Shown here: positions 47,690 to 58,745 of the stretch, piece after piece | Layout: each line of letters starts with the position of its first letter | Position numbering within the stretch: the first letter of the stretch is position 1 | From: Notamacropus eugenii | Taxonomy: Eukaryota > Chordata > Mammalia > Diprotodontia > Macropodidae | DNA: 64,000 nucleotides | NCBI RefSeq assembly: GCF_028372415.1 | Contig: NC_092879.1 | Coordinates: 92,225,741-92,289,740, forward strand | Direction: 5' to 3' | Translations under genes and position numbers: made by a program | The notes under the pieces: generated by a model | Seen by the model: the letters and a program-made list of their open reading frames with translations, nothing else | The model's database searches: none | What the model was told of the DNA's origin: nothing

Positions 47690-48330
47690 ATCAATCTTTT
47701 CAACACCAATATTCTTCCAGTGATGTCATATGGCTGTAATTCACAAAACCCCCAATCTCCAACAGTAAGGGTCATCCAAATGGCACTGAAGAGGCATATG
47801 GTGAGCATGAGTAGGTGGCAAGAAAGTACTAATGAAGAATTGTGCAAAATCGGAAGAATCCAAAAGATGAAGGACTGCAAAAGAAGATTGGCTGGTCATA
47901 AAGCAAAAGCAGAGAGTAACCAATGAATAATTCAAATGCTCACTAATATCAAGAGGACTAGAAGAAGGCCCCCAACACATTGGGCAGACCAAATGATTGT
48001 GATCAGCTTTACCAGAGAAGGTCACAGATCCATGCATGTATTCAAGTCCCACCATTGGCTACTTGTGTAAAGTAGTCTTGTTCTGGTCACAAGGAAGAGA
48101 GAGCAGTTTGATAGTCCATTCAGAAGGCAAGAACCAATGTGCCACACACAACGCGCAATGCCCAGAGGAAGACCATCAGGAGGTTAAAAGGATCAAGGAG
48201 CTAGTCCAGGACTCTCCTATCTGGAACATGGACAAAGCTGGTGCTCAATTCCAAGTAGCTGTGAGAAGAGAAAAGTGGCATCTACACAATGGAAGACTAA
48301 TGGTGAGTTTCCAATCATAACATAACCAAA
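47690..48330 (+). repeat. RTE-clade LINE, C-terminal fragments
   Basis: The plus-strand reading near 47710-47930 gives PVMSYGCNSQ, then VIQMALKRHM and RRLAGHKAK. These are equivalents of the RTE words VLPV..YG.E.W, VTQRA.ERRM and R..WAGH. A second, partly overlapping 3' copy appears at 48040-48330. Stops present. Confidence 0.65.
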
Positions 48331-48374
48331 GAATCATTAGATGTGCAGCGAACTCTGGGGAACATCCGAAATCA

Positions 48375-48960
48375 AAAGAGAATCACAGAATATTAGAATG
48401 TGAAGGGATCTCAGTGGCCCTCTGATCTATTCCATACTTAAAAAAAGAATTCCCTCTATAAAACCCTTGACAATACAAAACAGTTTCTGCTTGAAGGCCT
48501 CTACTGAGGGGGATCCTGCACCCTCCCAAGGCAGCTCATTCTACTTTGAGCTCATTAGTAGGAAATGTTTCTTTTCTCTAAATCTATTTTGGCCTCTTGG
48601 CAACTTCCCCGCTCCCTCCATGGCTGCCCCTGGTTCTGCCCCCTGGAGCCAAGCAGAACAAGATGAATTCTTCTTCCAGTTTTTAAGTCCTTGAAGACAG
48701 CTATCATGTGCCCCTGGAGCCTTCTATTCTTTAGACTAACTACACCCCCCCCCCCATTCCTTCAACTAATCCTCTGATGGCATCAGGTCCAGGCCCTCTG
48801 CCATCATGTTTGCCCTCTTCTGGATGCTCTCCGGCTATCAATGTCCTTCTGAAAGATGGTGCCCCGAATGGAAAGTGGTACTCTAGATGATGTATGACCA
48901 CGGCAACTCACACTGGGACCACTGCCTCTTTAGTTCAAGGAGTCTGGCATCTCTTCATGG
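48375..48960 (-). repeat. CR1-L3 LINE 3' fragment
   Basis: Antisense L3 from the terminus (gaatgtgaagggatctcagtg) through cctctggagccaagcagaac-type text, ccttgaagacagctatcatg and tatcaatgtccttctgaaag. A C-run lies at 48747-48758. Confidence 0.75.
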
Positions 48961-49189
48961 ACCCTGACAAGAATACACCGTTGAAAACTTTGTACTAAAG
49001 CAAGCAAGATGGAGAAAGAAGAAAAATCGGGAAGGAATGATGTCATGACTACTCCACAACATATAGGGACAGAAGCCTCAAGAAAGTGCCATGAAGAAAA
49101 GGCAGAAGGGGAAGAAACGGTGGTCAGGGAGAGGAGAGAAGTGGAGAGATGGCAAAGACTCCGTTCCTGCCTTCCTTTGTTTGGGGGTA
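48961..49189. other. Single-copy sequence upstream of TNMD
   Basis: Purine-rich on the + strand (49000-49160). No gene or repeat recognised. Confidence 0.4.
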
Positions 49190-49351
49190 CATAGCACTTA
49201 TTTCCACTGGTATTTTGAGTTCATAGCAAAAAAAATTATTTCAATGTGCCTAGATTTGGTTCCTTTCCAACGCAATACCTCCCCCCCATCCTCCAAGCCA
49301 AGAGTTCTCATTATAACCTTTGGTCTTTGCCATTCTGGGCGGAATTCACTA

Positions 49352-49374
49352 CGTGCATGTTCTATGCATGCACG
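49352..49374. repeat. Inverted repeat upstream of TNMD
   Basis: Perfect 8-bp arms CGTGCATG (49352-49359) and CATGCACG (49367-49374) around a 7-bp loop, about 195 bp before the start codon. It could be a dimeric protein-binding site or a chance palindrome. Confidence 0.45.
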
Positions 49375-49468
49375 GCGGGACCTACGTAACACCCTGCTGC
49401 AGCAGAGGCCCCCCTATGATACTTCAGCCTCTGGTAGGACAGATTTGAGTCATACAAATCCAGCTTCT

Positions 49469-49497
49469 CATCTGGCATCTGGGATCCAGCTCAGCTG
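49469..49497 (+). promoter_or_regulatory. Cluster of three E-boxes upstream of TNMD
   Basis: CATCTG at 49469-49474, CATCTG at 49476-49481 and CAGCTG at 49492-49497, 72-100 bp before the ATG. The first two are spaced 7 bp start to start. E-boxes of the CATCTG/CAGATG type are the kind bound by Scleraxis-E-protein heterodimers. Binding is inferred, not shown. Confidence 0.5.
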
Positions 49498-49568
49498 CTG
49501 CTCACTCCACCTCGGCAGTGGTCTTGCACTTCTCTCAGAGCGCAGGCAAGACAGCTTCACTCTGAGAG

Positions 49569-49622
49569 ATGGTGGCGGCAAAGAACTCTCCAGACAACTG
49601 TGAGGACTGTCACTTTCTAGAT
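49569..49622 (+). CDS. TNMD: Tenomodulin, coding exon 1 (N-terminal cytoplasmic tail)
   Basis: This exon encodes residues 1-18 of tenomodulin, a type II transmembrane glycoprotein of tendon and ligament cells that promotes tenocyte maturation and carries an anti-angiogenic C-terminal domain. The peptide contains the NCEDCH word that marks the tenomodulin cytoplasmic tail. The ATG at 49569 sits in a good context (G at -3, G at +4). An in-frame TGA lies two codons upstream (49563-49565), so translation cannot start earlier in this frame. The exon ends in phase 0 at the donor GTGAGT (49623). Compared with my memory of the human protein there are two extra residues after the initiator Met. The 5' UTR start is not visible. 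Identity is firm because the next three exons also match in order. Confidence 0.93.
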
Positions 49623-49782
49623 GTGAGTCACTTTGCTTTTTTCCCTTCTCCACCAGATTTTGTCCAGGGCAGCAGAACTAGTAGAAACAACTTGGAAAGA
49701 CTTTATTGTTTTGACAGTGGTGTTTTTTTGTTCTTTTTTTACGTGTGTGTGTGTCTGTGGTTTCTCTTTGCTCTTTGTTTAG

Positions 49783-50734
<952 letters not shown>

Positions 50735-50985
50735 GAGTCAATGTGGCACAGAGGGTAGGGGAATGACTTTGGAGTCAGGGAGACCTAAGCTAAAGTCTTA
50801 CCTTTAACATATGCTAGATAGGTGATCATAGGTAAGTCACAACCTCTCAGTACCCTACTTGACTCTCTAAAACCATAGATTACAAGTCTTAGGTCACAAA
50901 TTGATCATCTGTGTAGGTGAAGGAATTTTCCACATTGGAAGTTCCTTACTCTAATGAAGTAACAAGTCCGGCAATTTCACTCTCC
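50735..50985 (+). repeat. Marsupial tRNA SINE in TNMD intron 2, copy 1
   Basis: Sense: cttgtaagagtcaatgtggc, ggagtcagggagacctaagc, ggtaagtcacaacctctcag, and a distinctive 3' part (ctctctaaaaccatag, agttccttactctaatgaag) shared with the next copy. Confidence 0.7.
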
Positions 50986-51024
50986 CCTTCAAAAAAAGTT
51001 GTATCCACACATACACTCACACGG

Positions 51025-51240
51025 AGCTCAGTACGGTGGATAAACTGATGGATCTGGAGTCATAAAGACATGGGTTCAAGTCCTGTCCTGGCTACCCGAG
51101 TGACAATGGACAAGCCATTTCACTTCTCAATACTCCCAGACAACTCTCTAAGATTCCAAGTTACTGGTGAGCACAGGCAGAAGAGGATTTGGAACCAGGA
51201 ATTTCCTATGTCAGTGAGATCACAAGTTTGTCCTGCCCTC
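51025..51240 (+). repeat. Marsupial tRNA SINE in TNMD intron 2, copy 2
   Basis: Same family and orientation as 50735-50985: ggagtcataaagacatggg, aactctctaagattccaag, aatttcctatgtcagtgag. Confidence 0.7.
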
Positions 51241-54010
51241 CCCACAAAAGTGTATCCACATTCATTGCTCAGTCTAAATACTCTTTCAGCCATAGAAAGT
51301 TGACAGCCATGTGGTCAAGTTTCCAGAATAAACCATTTTGAAGAGTGGTTGAAGTCCATCTTGCTTAGGCACATCCTTGAAGTAGAGAGTGGAGGGAGTT
51401 TTCTAACCTTCTTGCTATTCTTTTCCCCCATTTTTAGTTCGTAGTCTTGGTTTGGTTTGGTTTTTTGGGGGTGGGGGGAGAGGGCATGGAGAGAGAAAAG
51501 CAGGGAAGCAGGAAAATGATGAGAAGAAAAGATGAAAGTTGGCACAGAAAAAGTGGGGAACCCAGGACACAGAGCAGAGGATGGAGGGAGGGGAGCTTGG
51601 GACGAAAGGCCAGTTTGGAGAGACAATGAAAGGGAAGAGGTGATGAGGAAACTGAGGCAAGGGTTCTCAGTGCCTGGTACATAGTAGGGCTTCATAAAAG
51701 CTTGCTGGATTGGACAGTTCAAAAAACGTTTTATTTTAAAATGAATTGAATCGAAAAAGTTCTATTTGTGCTTTGTTGGGAATCATTTGCGTGAACCTGG
51801 TCTTGATTTTTAAAATGAAGACCAAACAAAAACTGTCCCTGTAGCCCTCTGATGCCACAAATGCCTCTCCCCTGCCACCCCTTCCCTGCCCCTGGCATTT
51901 TCTTTGGTCTCCAACAAATCCTGCCCATGTTTAAGTAGGTGGGTAAAAACTAAAGGAAAAAAGATGAGAGCTAGCCTCCTCTCCACCAATATGCCGTTAG
52001 CCTTCTTCCTCCATCCCAATGGCTTCCTGTGCAATGCATAGTAAGGCTAGCAGGTGAGGCAAGAGGGTGTCCAGGTAAACACAGCTGCCTGTGCTTTAGA
52101 AACCCCGCTTTAATTCTGGAGTGACATACAGCACCTCAGACTGCCCAGTGGAACCATCAGCTGGGGGAGCCCCACTAACAGAGGGAAATTGCACCTTTTG
52201 GTTTCCATCCCCTCCCCCTACAAGAGCCAAGATGTGCTGAACTGAGGTTAGGGGTGGGGAGGGAAGGGTGGGGCAGGGGAAACAGGACATCTCTTAAGTA
52301 TAGGATCACAGGATATGCCTCATTGCAGGGGGCTTGGTCATTTTAACCATAGCAGCACAGCTAGTTTGTACTATTCTAAAGGGATTTCTGTCCTTTTCAA
52401 AAACACAATAAGGTTCTATAAGACTAGGTGGGGACCCCACTTTTATCTTCACAACTCCATGGGGAGTGGCTCCTGCCCTTCATAGTCCTGAAAGACTCAA
52501 TACTCAATAGCTAACAAATTTTAGCTGTTCCCAGATGTTCTTACTGCTCCTTTCTGCTGCCATATAGTCCCTTAAGAAGGTCACATTTTGTTGATGACAA
52601 TTGTGGCCAAAAGGGGCTTGGGGGTGGGGGGGATGGGAGCAAGAAAGAAAAGCTGGGCTACCAACAATTCCTCCATCTGCTCGCAGAAGGAAACAAGCCG
52701 TGGTAGAGTGTGCCATGCTGCAGAAGGCCCAAAGGGCATCCTTGAGACCTGACTATAGTTTTAATGAGACCCATCAGTCAGCCCAAACTTCCGCCAGTCC
52801 CTTGGTGGCTTCTAGAATTCTTTTCTTTATGTCAGCTGTTCTTGTCTTAGTGAGCAAGAAGCAATCACAGGCCTTGGTAAAGCAAAGCTAGAGAAAATCT
52901 CCGAGCACACACAAAGGTGGTTGTCCCATATGAGAGCAGGAAAAGTTGAGAGTTGACCAAGAACCCAGTTCCAAGGATGCTCTGTCTCAAGGATGTGATT
53001 CTGGGTAAAGGGCTACTCAAAACTTACCTACTAAGAAGTGAAAGTCTGTCCCTAAACAATGGGGTGCCTTATGCCACCATGACTAAGGGCAGTTGGCTCT
53101 CCATCTCTTTCTCCTTTTTCTATGATGAGGTAGACTTAGCAATTAGATACTGAAGGCCTGTGCCTCCCATGTCACAAGGCACCCTCTTGCGTCCCTAGGG
53201 AATTTGGAGGGAGTCTCATTCATGTAGCCCAACTGGGCAGAAGCAGCCACTGAAATCCGATTATAGGAGTTCATCCCATTCCATCACCTTGCTGAGCCTT
53301 GATCCTCATGAAGCCTCCACTCTGGAGGCTAGGTGAGGAGATAGGAGACCATGACAGATAGGCCTGTAAGCATGGGGATCAGGGGAGAGGGCATGAGAAC
53401 CTTCCCACTGTTGCAGCAGCTTCAGGCAGTGCTGGTTTGGTCACCCACGAGCCTTCCTTTCACATTGCCCTCATAGAGATTTTTCCAGAGTTTCCTGAGT
53501 CTTGGGACAGAACATCCCTCAGATCAGATTCTGAGAAGGATTTCAGGAGGAAAAGTGGGTGGGGTTGAGGGTAAAGGTACAGGTCGCATGGCCAAAAGAA
53601 GGAGAAGGTGGCCTTCAAATGCATGGCTTGTGGAAAATTCCAGTTCTGAGGGCAAAGCCAAGTTCTCCTGGCTGCCTTTAGAGGCTGTGGGGCTGTTGGC
53701 TAGAGAAAACTGATGCTGCTGGGCCATTTATTGACAGAGGGGACGTTTCTGCTGTCCTAAGGCTGCCCCCCACACACCACCCCCACTGCCACCCCCACCT
53801 TATTTTGTTTTCATACATCTGTTTAAAATAAGCTGTATTTATTTAAAATCCCACATCTGGTGTTGACATTTTCATTCCAATAAGTCCTCTTCCTCCTAGC
53901 TGCTCCCCCCCCCCCCACACCTCCCACTTTGTATGGACAAAAGATTCAGATTTCACATCCTAAACAGAGTTCGAGGCCCACTTGAATCTCTTCCCTTTGA
54001 CATTTTAAAG
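51241..54010 (+). other. TNMD intron 2, mostly single-copy
   Basis: Holds a purine-rich tract (51465-51610), a short L2 tail scrap (51670-51715), and C-rich patches near 53765-53800 and 53905-53920. No exon with tenomodulin similarity. Confidence 0.45.
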
Positions 54011-54128
54011 CACACACACACATATATACACACACATACACATATATACACACATATACACTTGTGCATGCACACATACTCAAAGTTGCGCACACACATA
54101 CATACATACACACACACATGCACACACG

Positions 54129-54164
<36 letters not shown>

Positions 54165-54178
54165 TACATATACACACA
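54011..54178. repeat. Complex CA-rich microsatellite in TNMD intron 2
   Basis: About 168 bp of CA, CATA and CATACA units. The longest unbroken CA run is near 54132-54160. Histidine-threonine and valine-cysteine frames read from it are artefacts. Confidence 0.95.
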
Positions 54179-55040
54179 CTGCTCAAAGTTTGAGGAATCC
54201 AGCTTGATCGGGCCTTGCTGACCCCTACCATCTCTCAAGAAGGCCAGCGGTGTTCGGCCTTGTACCTCTGGGGCTAGCTGTGCCTAATGGAGCACAGACG
54301 TGGGCTTCCCAGCAGTTGCCCAGGGTCTTGGAAGGCCCTCTCCAAAACTTTATAAGTAAGTTCTGGTGTTCCTTGGCCAATGCATTTTGAGCATTTTGCC
54401 CACCTGGAAGGAAGGAAATGAGAAGTGAGCAGAGGAGCTCTCAGGTGCCAGGAAGAGAAACCTTTAGAGTAGACAATAATAGTTTTCTATGGCAAGGTTG
54501 GGTATGTGTGTGTCTGTCACGAACTCTGTGCAAGTGAATCAGGAGGGCTAGGAGGCTTTAGGCCCAATCAGGCTTCCCCTGAGTAAGTAACTAGAAGTTC
54601 AGGGTGATCGGTACATATTCCTCCAGGGCACCTGCAAAGCTGGTAGCCATTGGTCCCTAGCTGCCCTAATAGCAAGTCAAAAATTTCTCCTCCACACAAG
54701 CCAGGAAGCAACTGCCATCCATTCATACCTCCCCCAATCCTGCCTGATAAGGGCAGTCTGAGGAATCACCAGAGAAACCAAGGTCCCTGAAAACTATGAG
54801 AACACAAGAAACAGGAGGAGGAGGATCAGCACCACTAGTAAGGAGATCAGGGTTAGCCAACACTTATAGGGTACAATCACAAATCCTTCAGCAGCTAGAA
54901 ACAACTGAGCTTAGCACCTAGTTAGCAAGAATATTGAACTAAAATTGGAAACTATCAAACGGCAAGCACACCCCCAAGTGAGCTCCTGCCTAGTGTGCCT
55001 GCCTTCCCCCACAAGTGTGCCATGTGTCACTTGCTCCAGG
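54179..55040 (+). other. TNMD intron 2, single-copy
   Basis: Nothing recognised. Confidence 0.4.
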
Positions 55041-55044
55041 CACT

Positions 55045-55225
55045 ACACTGAACTAAGTCAGGAGGCCTGGGTTTGAATCCCACTCTGTCGATGACTCTCT
55101 GTATGATCATGGACAAATCTTTTTTTCCCCTCTCCAAGCCATCAACTTCTTCCTTTGTCTGGAAGAGGAGAGGACTGAATTAACTGATCTTGAAGGTTGC
55201 TTGCATCTTGAATATTCTATAAAGT
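55045..55225 (+). repeat. MIR3-type SINE
   Basis: gcctgggtttgaatccc, gatcatggacaaatc, aactgatcttgaaggttgc, sense. Confidence 0.65.
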
Positions 55226-56550
55226 AGAAAATCGAGACCTTGGAGCAAGGGGTGATTGAGCTTCCCACCAGTGAGTTGTAGCTGTCCTTTCAAACATGAC
55301 CCAGGTGCCTCCAGAAGACTCTTACTTGCCTAGTCTGGGTGTGGTTTTTCTCTGCTTCATCTGGCTTGGTCAGAGCTCTCCTTTCTTCACTCTCCTTCAG
55401 GGCACATAAGAAATATAGATTTCCTCCCCAAGCTCCCATTGGTCCCCCCCTCCACTCCCTACTGCCCCAGCAAATTGATATCTGGAGAAGCACTTGCATT
55501 TCCATCCCTAGCTGGAGGAATGGGCTTCATTTCTTTTGTTGCCACGTCGACCCCATCAGCTCAGTTAGAGTTCCCTCTTCCTCCTCCTGCATTCCAAGAA
55601 TCAAACTCACACTTGGATAGCAACTCCCACTGGACCATCTCCTGCTTGAGCTACTCATGGCCAGTTCACACCGATTAAGTAGAAAGCAGGAGTCAGAATG
55701 CTACAAACATAGATGGGCTCCTCAGCTGCTTCCTCCTAAGGGAGCATTTGGTTGTCAGCCTCTATGACACCAACGACAAAGGAATAAGCCTTCAAAGTGA
55801 ACTGCTCATGAGCGAGTGGCAGTGGAATTGGGCCCATGGGGAAGAGGAGCTTGGGTGCCACTTTGGACACCTTATTAGGCTCAGCAAAATGGTTGTCTCC
55901 AATCATGTTGCACTAGCCCATGTGACAGCATTTTGAGATGCTGATGGACTAGCAGAATCCTTGGGTGCCATAACCCCCTGACTTAAAATCATCCTCAGGT
56001 CATCTCCCCAGTCCTGCCTCAGGGACCAAGCTGGTCTCCCCCAATCAAATAATGCCATCCCTGTACCAAACTTGCCCCAGTCCTAAGAGGGGGCACCATC
56101 AACTGCTCAACCAACCAATGTTCTGACAGTAAAAGCAGCAAAAAAGTAGCCAGGGAGACACAGCTGACCCAACCGACAAAGAAAAGAAGGGGAAAGGGGA
56201 AAGGGGGAAAATTTCTCGAGCTCTGGATCTGCAGATACAAAGAGCAGCTCCTGAGACCAACCTTGTTGAAAAGGAGGAATGTCTGCACTACTTAGGCCAG
56301 ATTTTTTCCATACTTTGAAAGGGGTAATTGAAGATCCAGGAGGCCAGGCTCCTCTAGGAAAAAAGTCTATTTCCACAGGTAACTCAGTACCCAGAGGTCA
56401 TTTTGTAGGCACCGGGTCCCTCAGGTATGAAACAGGCTGAGGTGGACTGCGCCCCCTCAAATGCCCCGACCCCCCACAAATGAACACCTGCCAGCAGCTA
56501 TTCTGAGCACAGATTTCAGCTTCAGGAAATGCACCCCATAAGGAGATATT
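55226..56550 (+). other. TNMD intron 2, single-copy
   Basis: Nothing recognised. Several frames of 60-93 codons here lack support. Confidence 0.4.
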
Positions 56551-56554
56551 GAAG

Positions 56555-57060
56555 AATGAGGGCTGGGGAAAAGAGCAACTAGATTAACCACAGATTTCAG
56601 CAAAGAAAAACAGCCTAAACACCCCAGACCAAATGTCCTCGCCTCTTTCTGAACAGACTAAACCTGCTTACCCCTAAACAGATTTATCACACCCAGGTCT
56701 GCAGCAACGGCACCCTTCAGAGAAGCTTTATTTTCAAATCTCAGAGACTATCGCAAACAAAGGAGACAGAAAAAAAAATGAAAACCCATGAAAAATGGAT
56801 GATGAGGCTCGTTTACCGCCTGAGTAGAAGGATTAAAATAGATTGGGGAAGGAATTTCTGGGCAGGAGAAAAAGGAATGTGTCTGCATCGTCGCCACGGT
56901 AGTGTTTTGGTTTTTTTCTCAATGTGGTCTTCTTACACTGTGCAATTCCTGTGACCTAACTGCTGGATTATCTCATGGCATTTGGAATGCAGGTCGTGCT
57001 GCTCTTAATTGGGTTTGCTGTCCCCTGATTAGCTTGAGCAGAGTAGGAAGGGAGCCAGAA
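56555..57060 (+). promoter_or_regulatory. Candidate intronic enhancer, unproven
   Basis: Single-copy, non-repetitive block with a RUNX-like TTAACCACAG (56585-56594), TEAD-like GGAATGTG (56874-56881) and GGAATGC (56981-56987), and homeodomain-like TTAATTGG (57006-57013) words. Candidate only. Confidence 0.3.
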
Positions 57061-57279
57061 AGCAAATGGGGCAGAGTGGGGGACATCAAAGATAAATCCC
57101 ACCCCACCCTTTACAATTTTACCACTAGCTGGTCCTAGGTTAAGGGCCAAAGTTTAGTGTCCACTCTCATCTATGTCATCGTAGGCAGCTTGATTCTTCC
57201 TTAGTTGGATGTTGGGCAGGACAAAGTTAATCTGGTCCTCTACTCTTCAGAAAGCCCCTGTCTGGACCAGTTAGCATAG

Positions 57280-58335
57280 CAGACTAGAGCTTGATGCCAA
57301 CAAGGCCAAGGTCGTGAGCCTGGTCTTTAGACAAGGCAGCCTGGAGATATTCCAGGTGAGCCCATTTGCAGATGACCTTTGCAGAGGCTACTAAATGAGA
57401 TCCATGAGCACTCAGAAAAGTTTAGTCAACTATCCACACAGGAAAAGCCAAGTGGGCGAGAATACCTATTCTTCAGACTATGAAATGCAGTAGGTGGGAG
57501 AGTGCAGAAATCAGGCTGTCAGTACATTGATCTTGGATAGACGTTGCAAATGAATGATAGATAGGCTGGGCCCAGAAAGCTGCAAGAGAGGAGAGTAGGC
57601 TGGCTGGCCTTGGAGAAACTGCACAGAGCGTGCTATTACCCCAAGTTTCTACCTGAAACAAAGGTGCATCTTCTTCCAGTGATAATGCACAGATGAATGC
57701 CATAAATTAAAATCCCTGTTGCCTAGAGGGAATGGGGAGATACATAGTGAGCATACACAGATTGAGTGATATGACCATTTATGAGTGATAGACACAAAAT
57801 GGTGTAAGACATATCAAAAAGGTGCATGCTGGGAAAAGGATATGTCTGATCATGTACTGATTGCCAAAGATAAGGCATGGACAGCCCAAGTGCTGTACCA
57901 GTACACACATAATATGCTGAGATCTAGCAGAAGGTCCCCACGCACTGAAGAGAACCCCTGTGGAGAACTTAGGGGAGTCCATGGATGAGAAGGTGTGAGT
58001 GGTTTGCAAACTGTGCCACTAGAGAGGGTTCCCCACCTGGGATGCATATGAGTCAGACAGCCTCATGCAGAGCCTAAGACTGTTCTGCAGGCATGGACTA
58101 TGCCTCCCCCAAAGCTGGCCAGGCATATCCTAAACACGGGTGTGCTCCGTGGGAAATCAGACAAGAGATGGCACCCCTCAAAGCCACCCTCACACATTTC
58201 AAAGAACTGGAGGATGGCAGATCAGGGGCACCATCCCAGATCCTCATCCTTTTCAAAGCACTACTCGTACTTACAGAATGCCAGCTACAGAGCTGGATAG
58301 AGGCTGTTCACTTTCAAGGATTGTAATAGTATTGA
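57280..58335 (+). repeat. RTE-clade LINE fragment in TNMD intron 2
   Basis: The plus-strand reading contains an LDANKAKV-like segment near 57290 and WTAQVLYQ...RSSRRSPR at 57878-57940. The latter is equivalent to the RTE C-terminal WTARVLEW...R.RGRPP pattern. Heavily decayed. Confidence 0.5.
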
Positions 58336-58379
58336 AAATAAGCTAGCTCTAGGGCAAATGGATCCCTCTGTAGTTAGGA

Positions 58380-58535
58380 CCATAGGAATCCAAGTTCAAA
58401 GGAACCTTAGAAGTCACCTAGTCCTAGTAACTCATTTTACAGAGGAGAAAACTAATACCGAGAAAGACTTTCCCAAGGTCACACAGGTCAAGTAAGAAGT
58501 CGAGCTGGGATTTGAATCCAAGCCCTCAGCCTCTA
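58380..58535 (-). repeat. MIR3-type SINE, antisense member of a pair
   Basis: caaaggaaccttagaagtc tail, cattttacagaggagaaaac core, gggatttgaatccaagccc head. Confidence 0.7.
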
Positions 58536-58539
58536 AGTC

Positions 58540-58745
58540 AATTAGGTGGTTCAGTGGATGCCTCACTGGACTTGGAATAAGGAAGTTCTGCATTCAACTC
58601 CTGCCTCAGACACTTAACTTACTAACTGTGTGTCCTTGAAAAGGTCACTTCATACCTCTCAACCTCAGTTTTCCCATCTGGAAAGTCATAGGAATGAACT
58701 TGATGGCCTCTAAGATCTCTTTCAGCTCTAAATCTATGAACCTAC
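58540..58745 (+). repeat. MIR3-type SINE, sense member of a pair
   Basis: ggtggttcagtggatgc head, cagttttcccatctgg, and the tail tgatggcctctaagatctc. It lies head-to-head with the preceding copy. Confidence 0.75.

Larger units (their letters stand above)
49190..49568 (+). promoter_or_regulatory. Probable TNMD proximal promoter and 5' UTR
   Basis: Single-copy sequence directly upstream of the TNMD start codon. It has no clear TATA box at a convincing distance, three E-boxes at 49469-49497, an inverted repeat at 49352-49374 and scattered CpGs, but no CpG island. The transcription start cannot be placed from sequence alone. TNMD is known to be driven by the bHLH factor Scleraxis in tendon. Confidence 0.6.

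Noticed and set aside
48747..48762. C-homopolymer runs (also at 155, 32186, 53905) as G-quadruplex or regulatory elements
   Set aside because: Single homopolymers without the spaced G-tract pattern. More likely slippage tracts, and possibly length errors in the assembly.
49091..49603. 170-codon plus-strand open frame across the TNMD promoter
   Set aside because: No family resemblance, low-complexity start, overlaps the TNMD start in another frame. Chance open frame in GC-moderate DNA.
53946..54231. Cysteine-valine or histidine-threonine repeat proteins
   Set aside because: Translations of the CA/CATA microsatellite.
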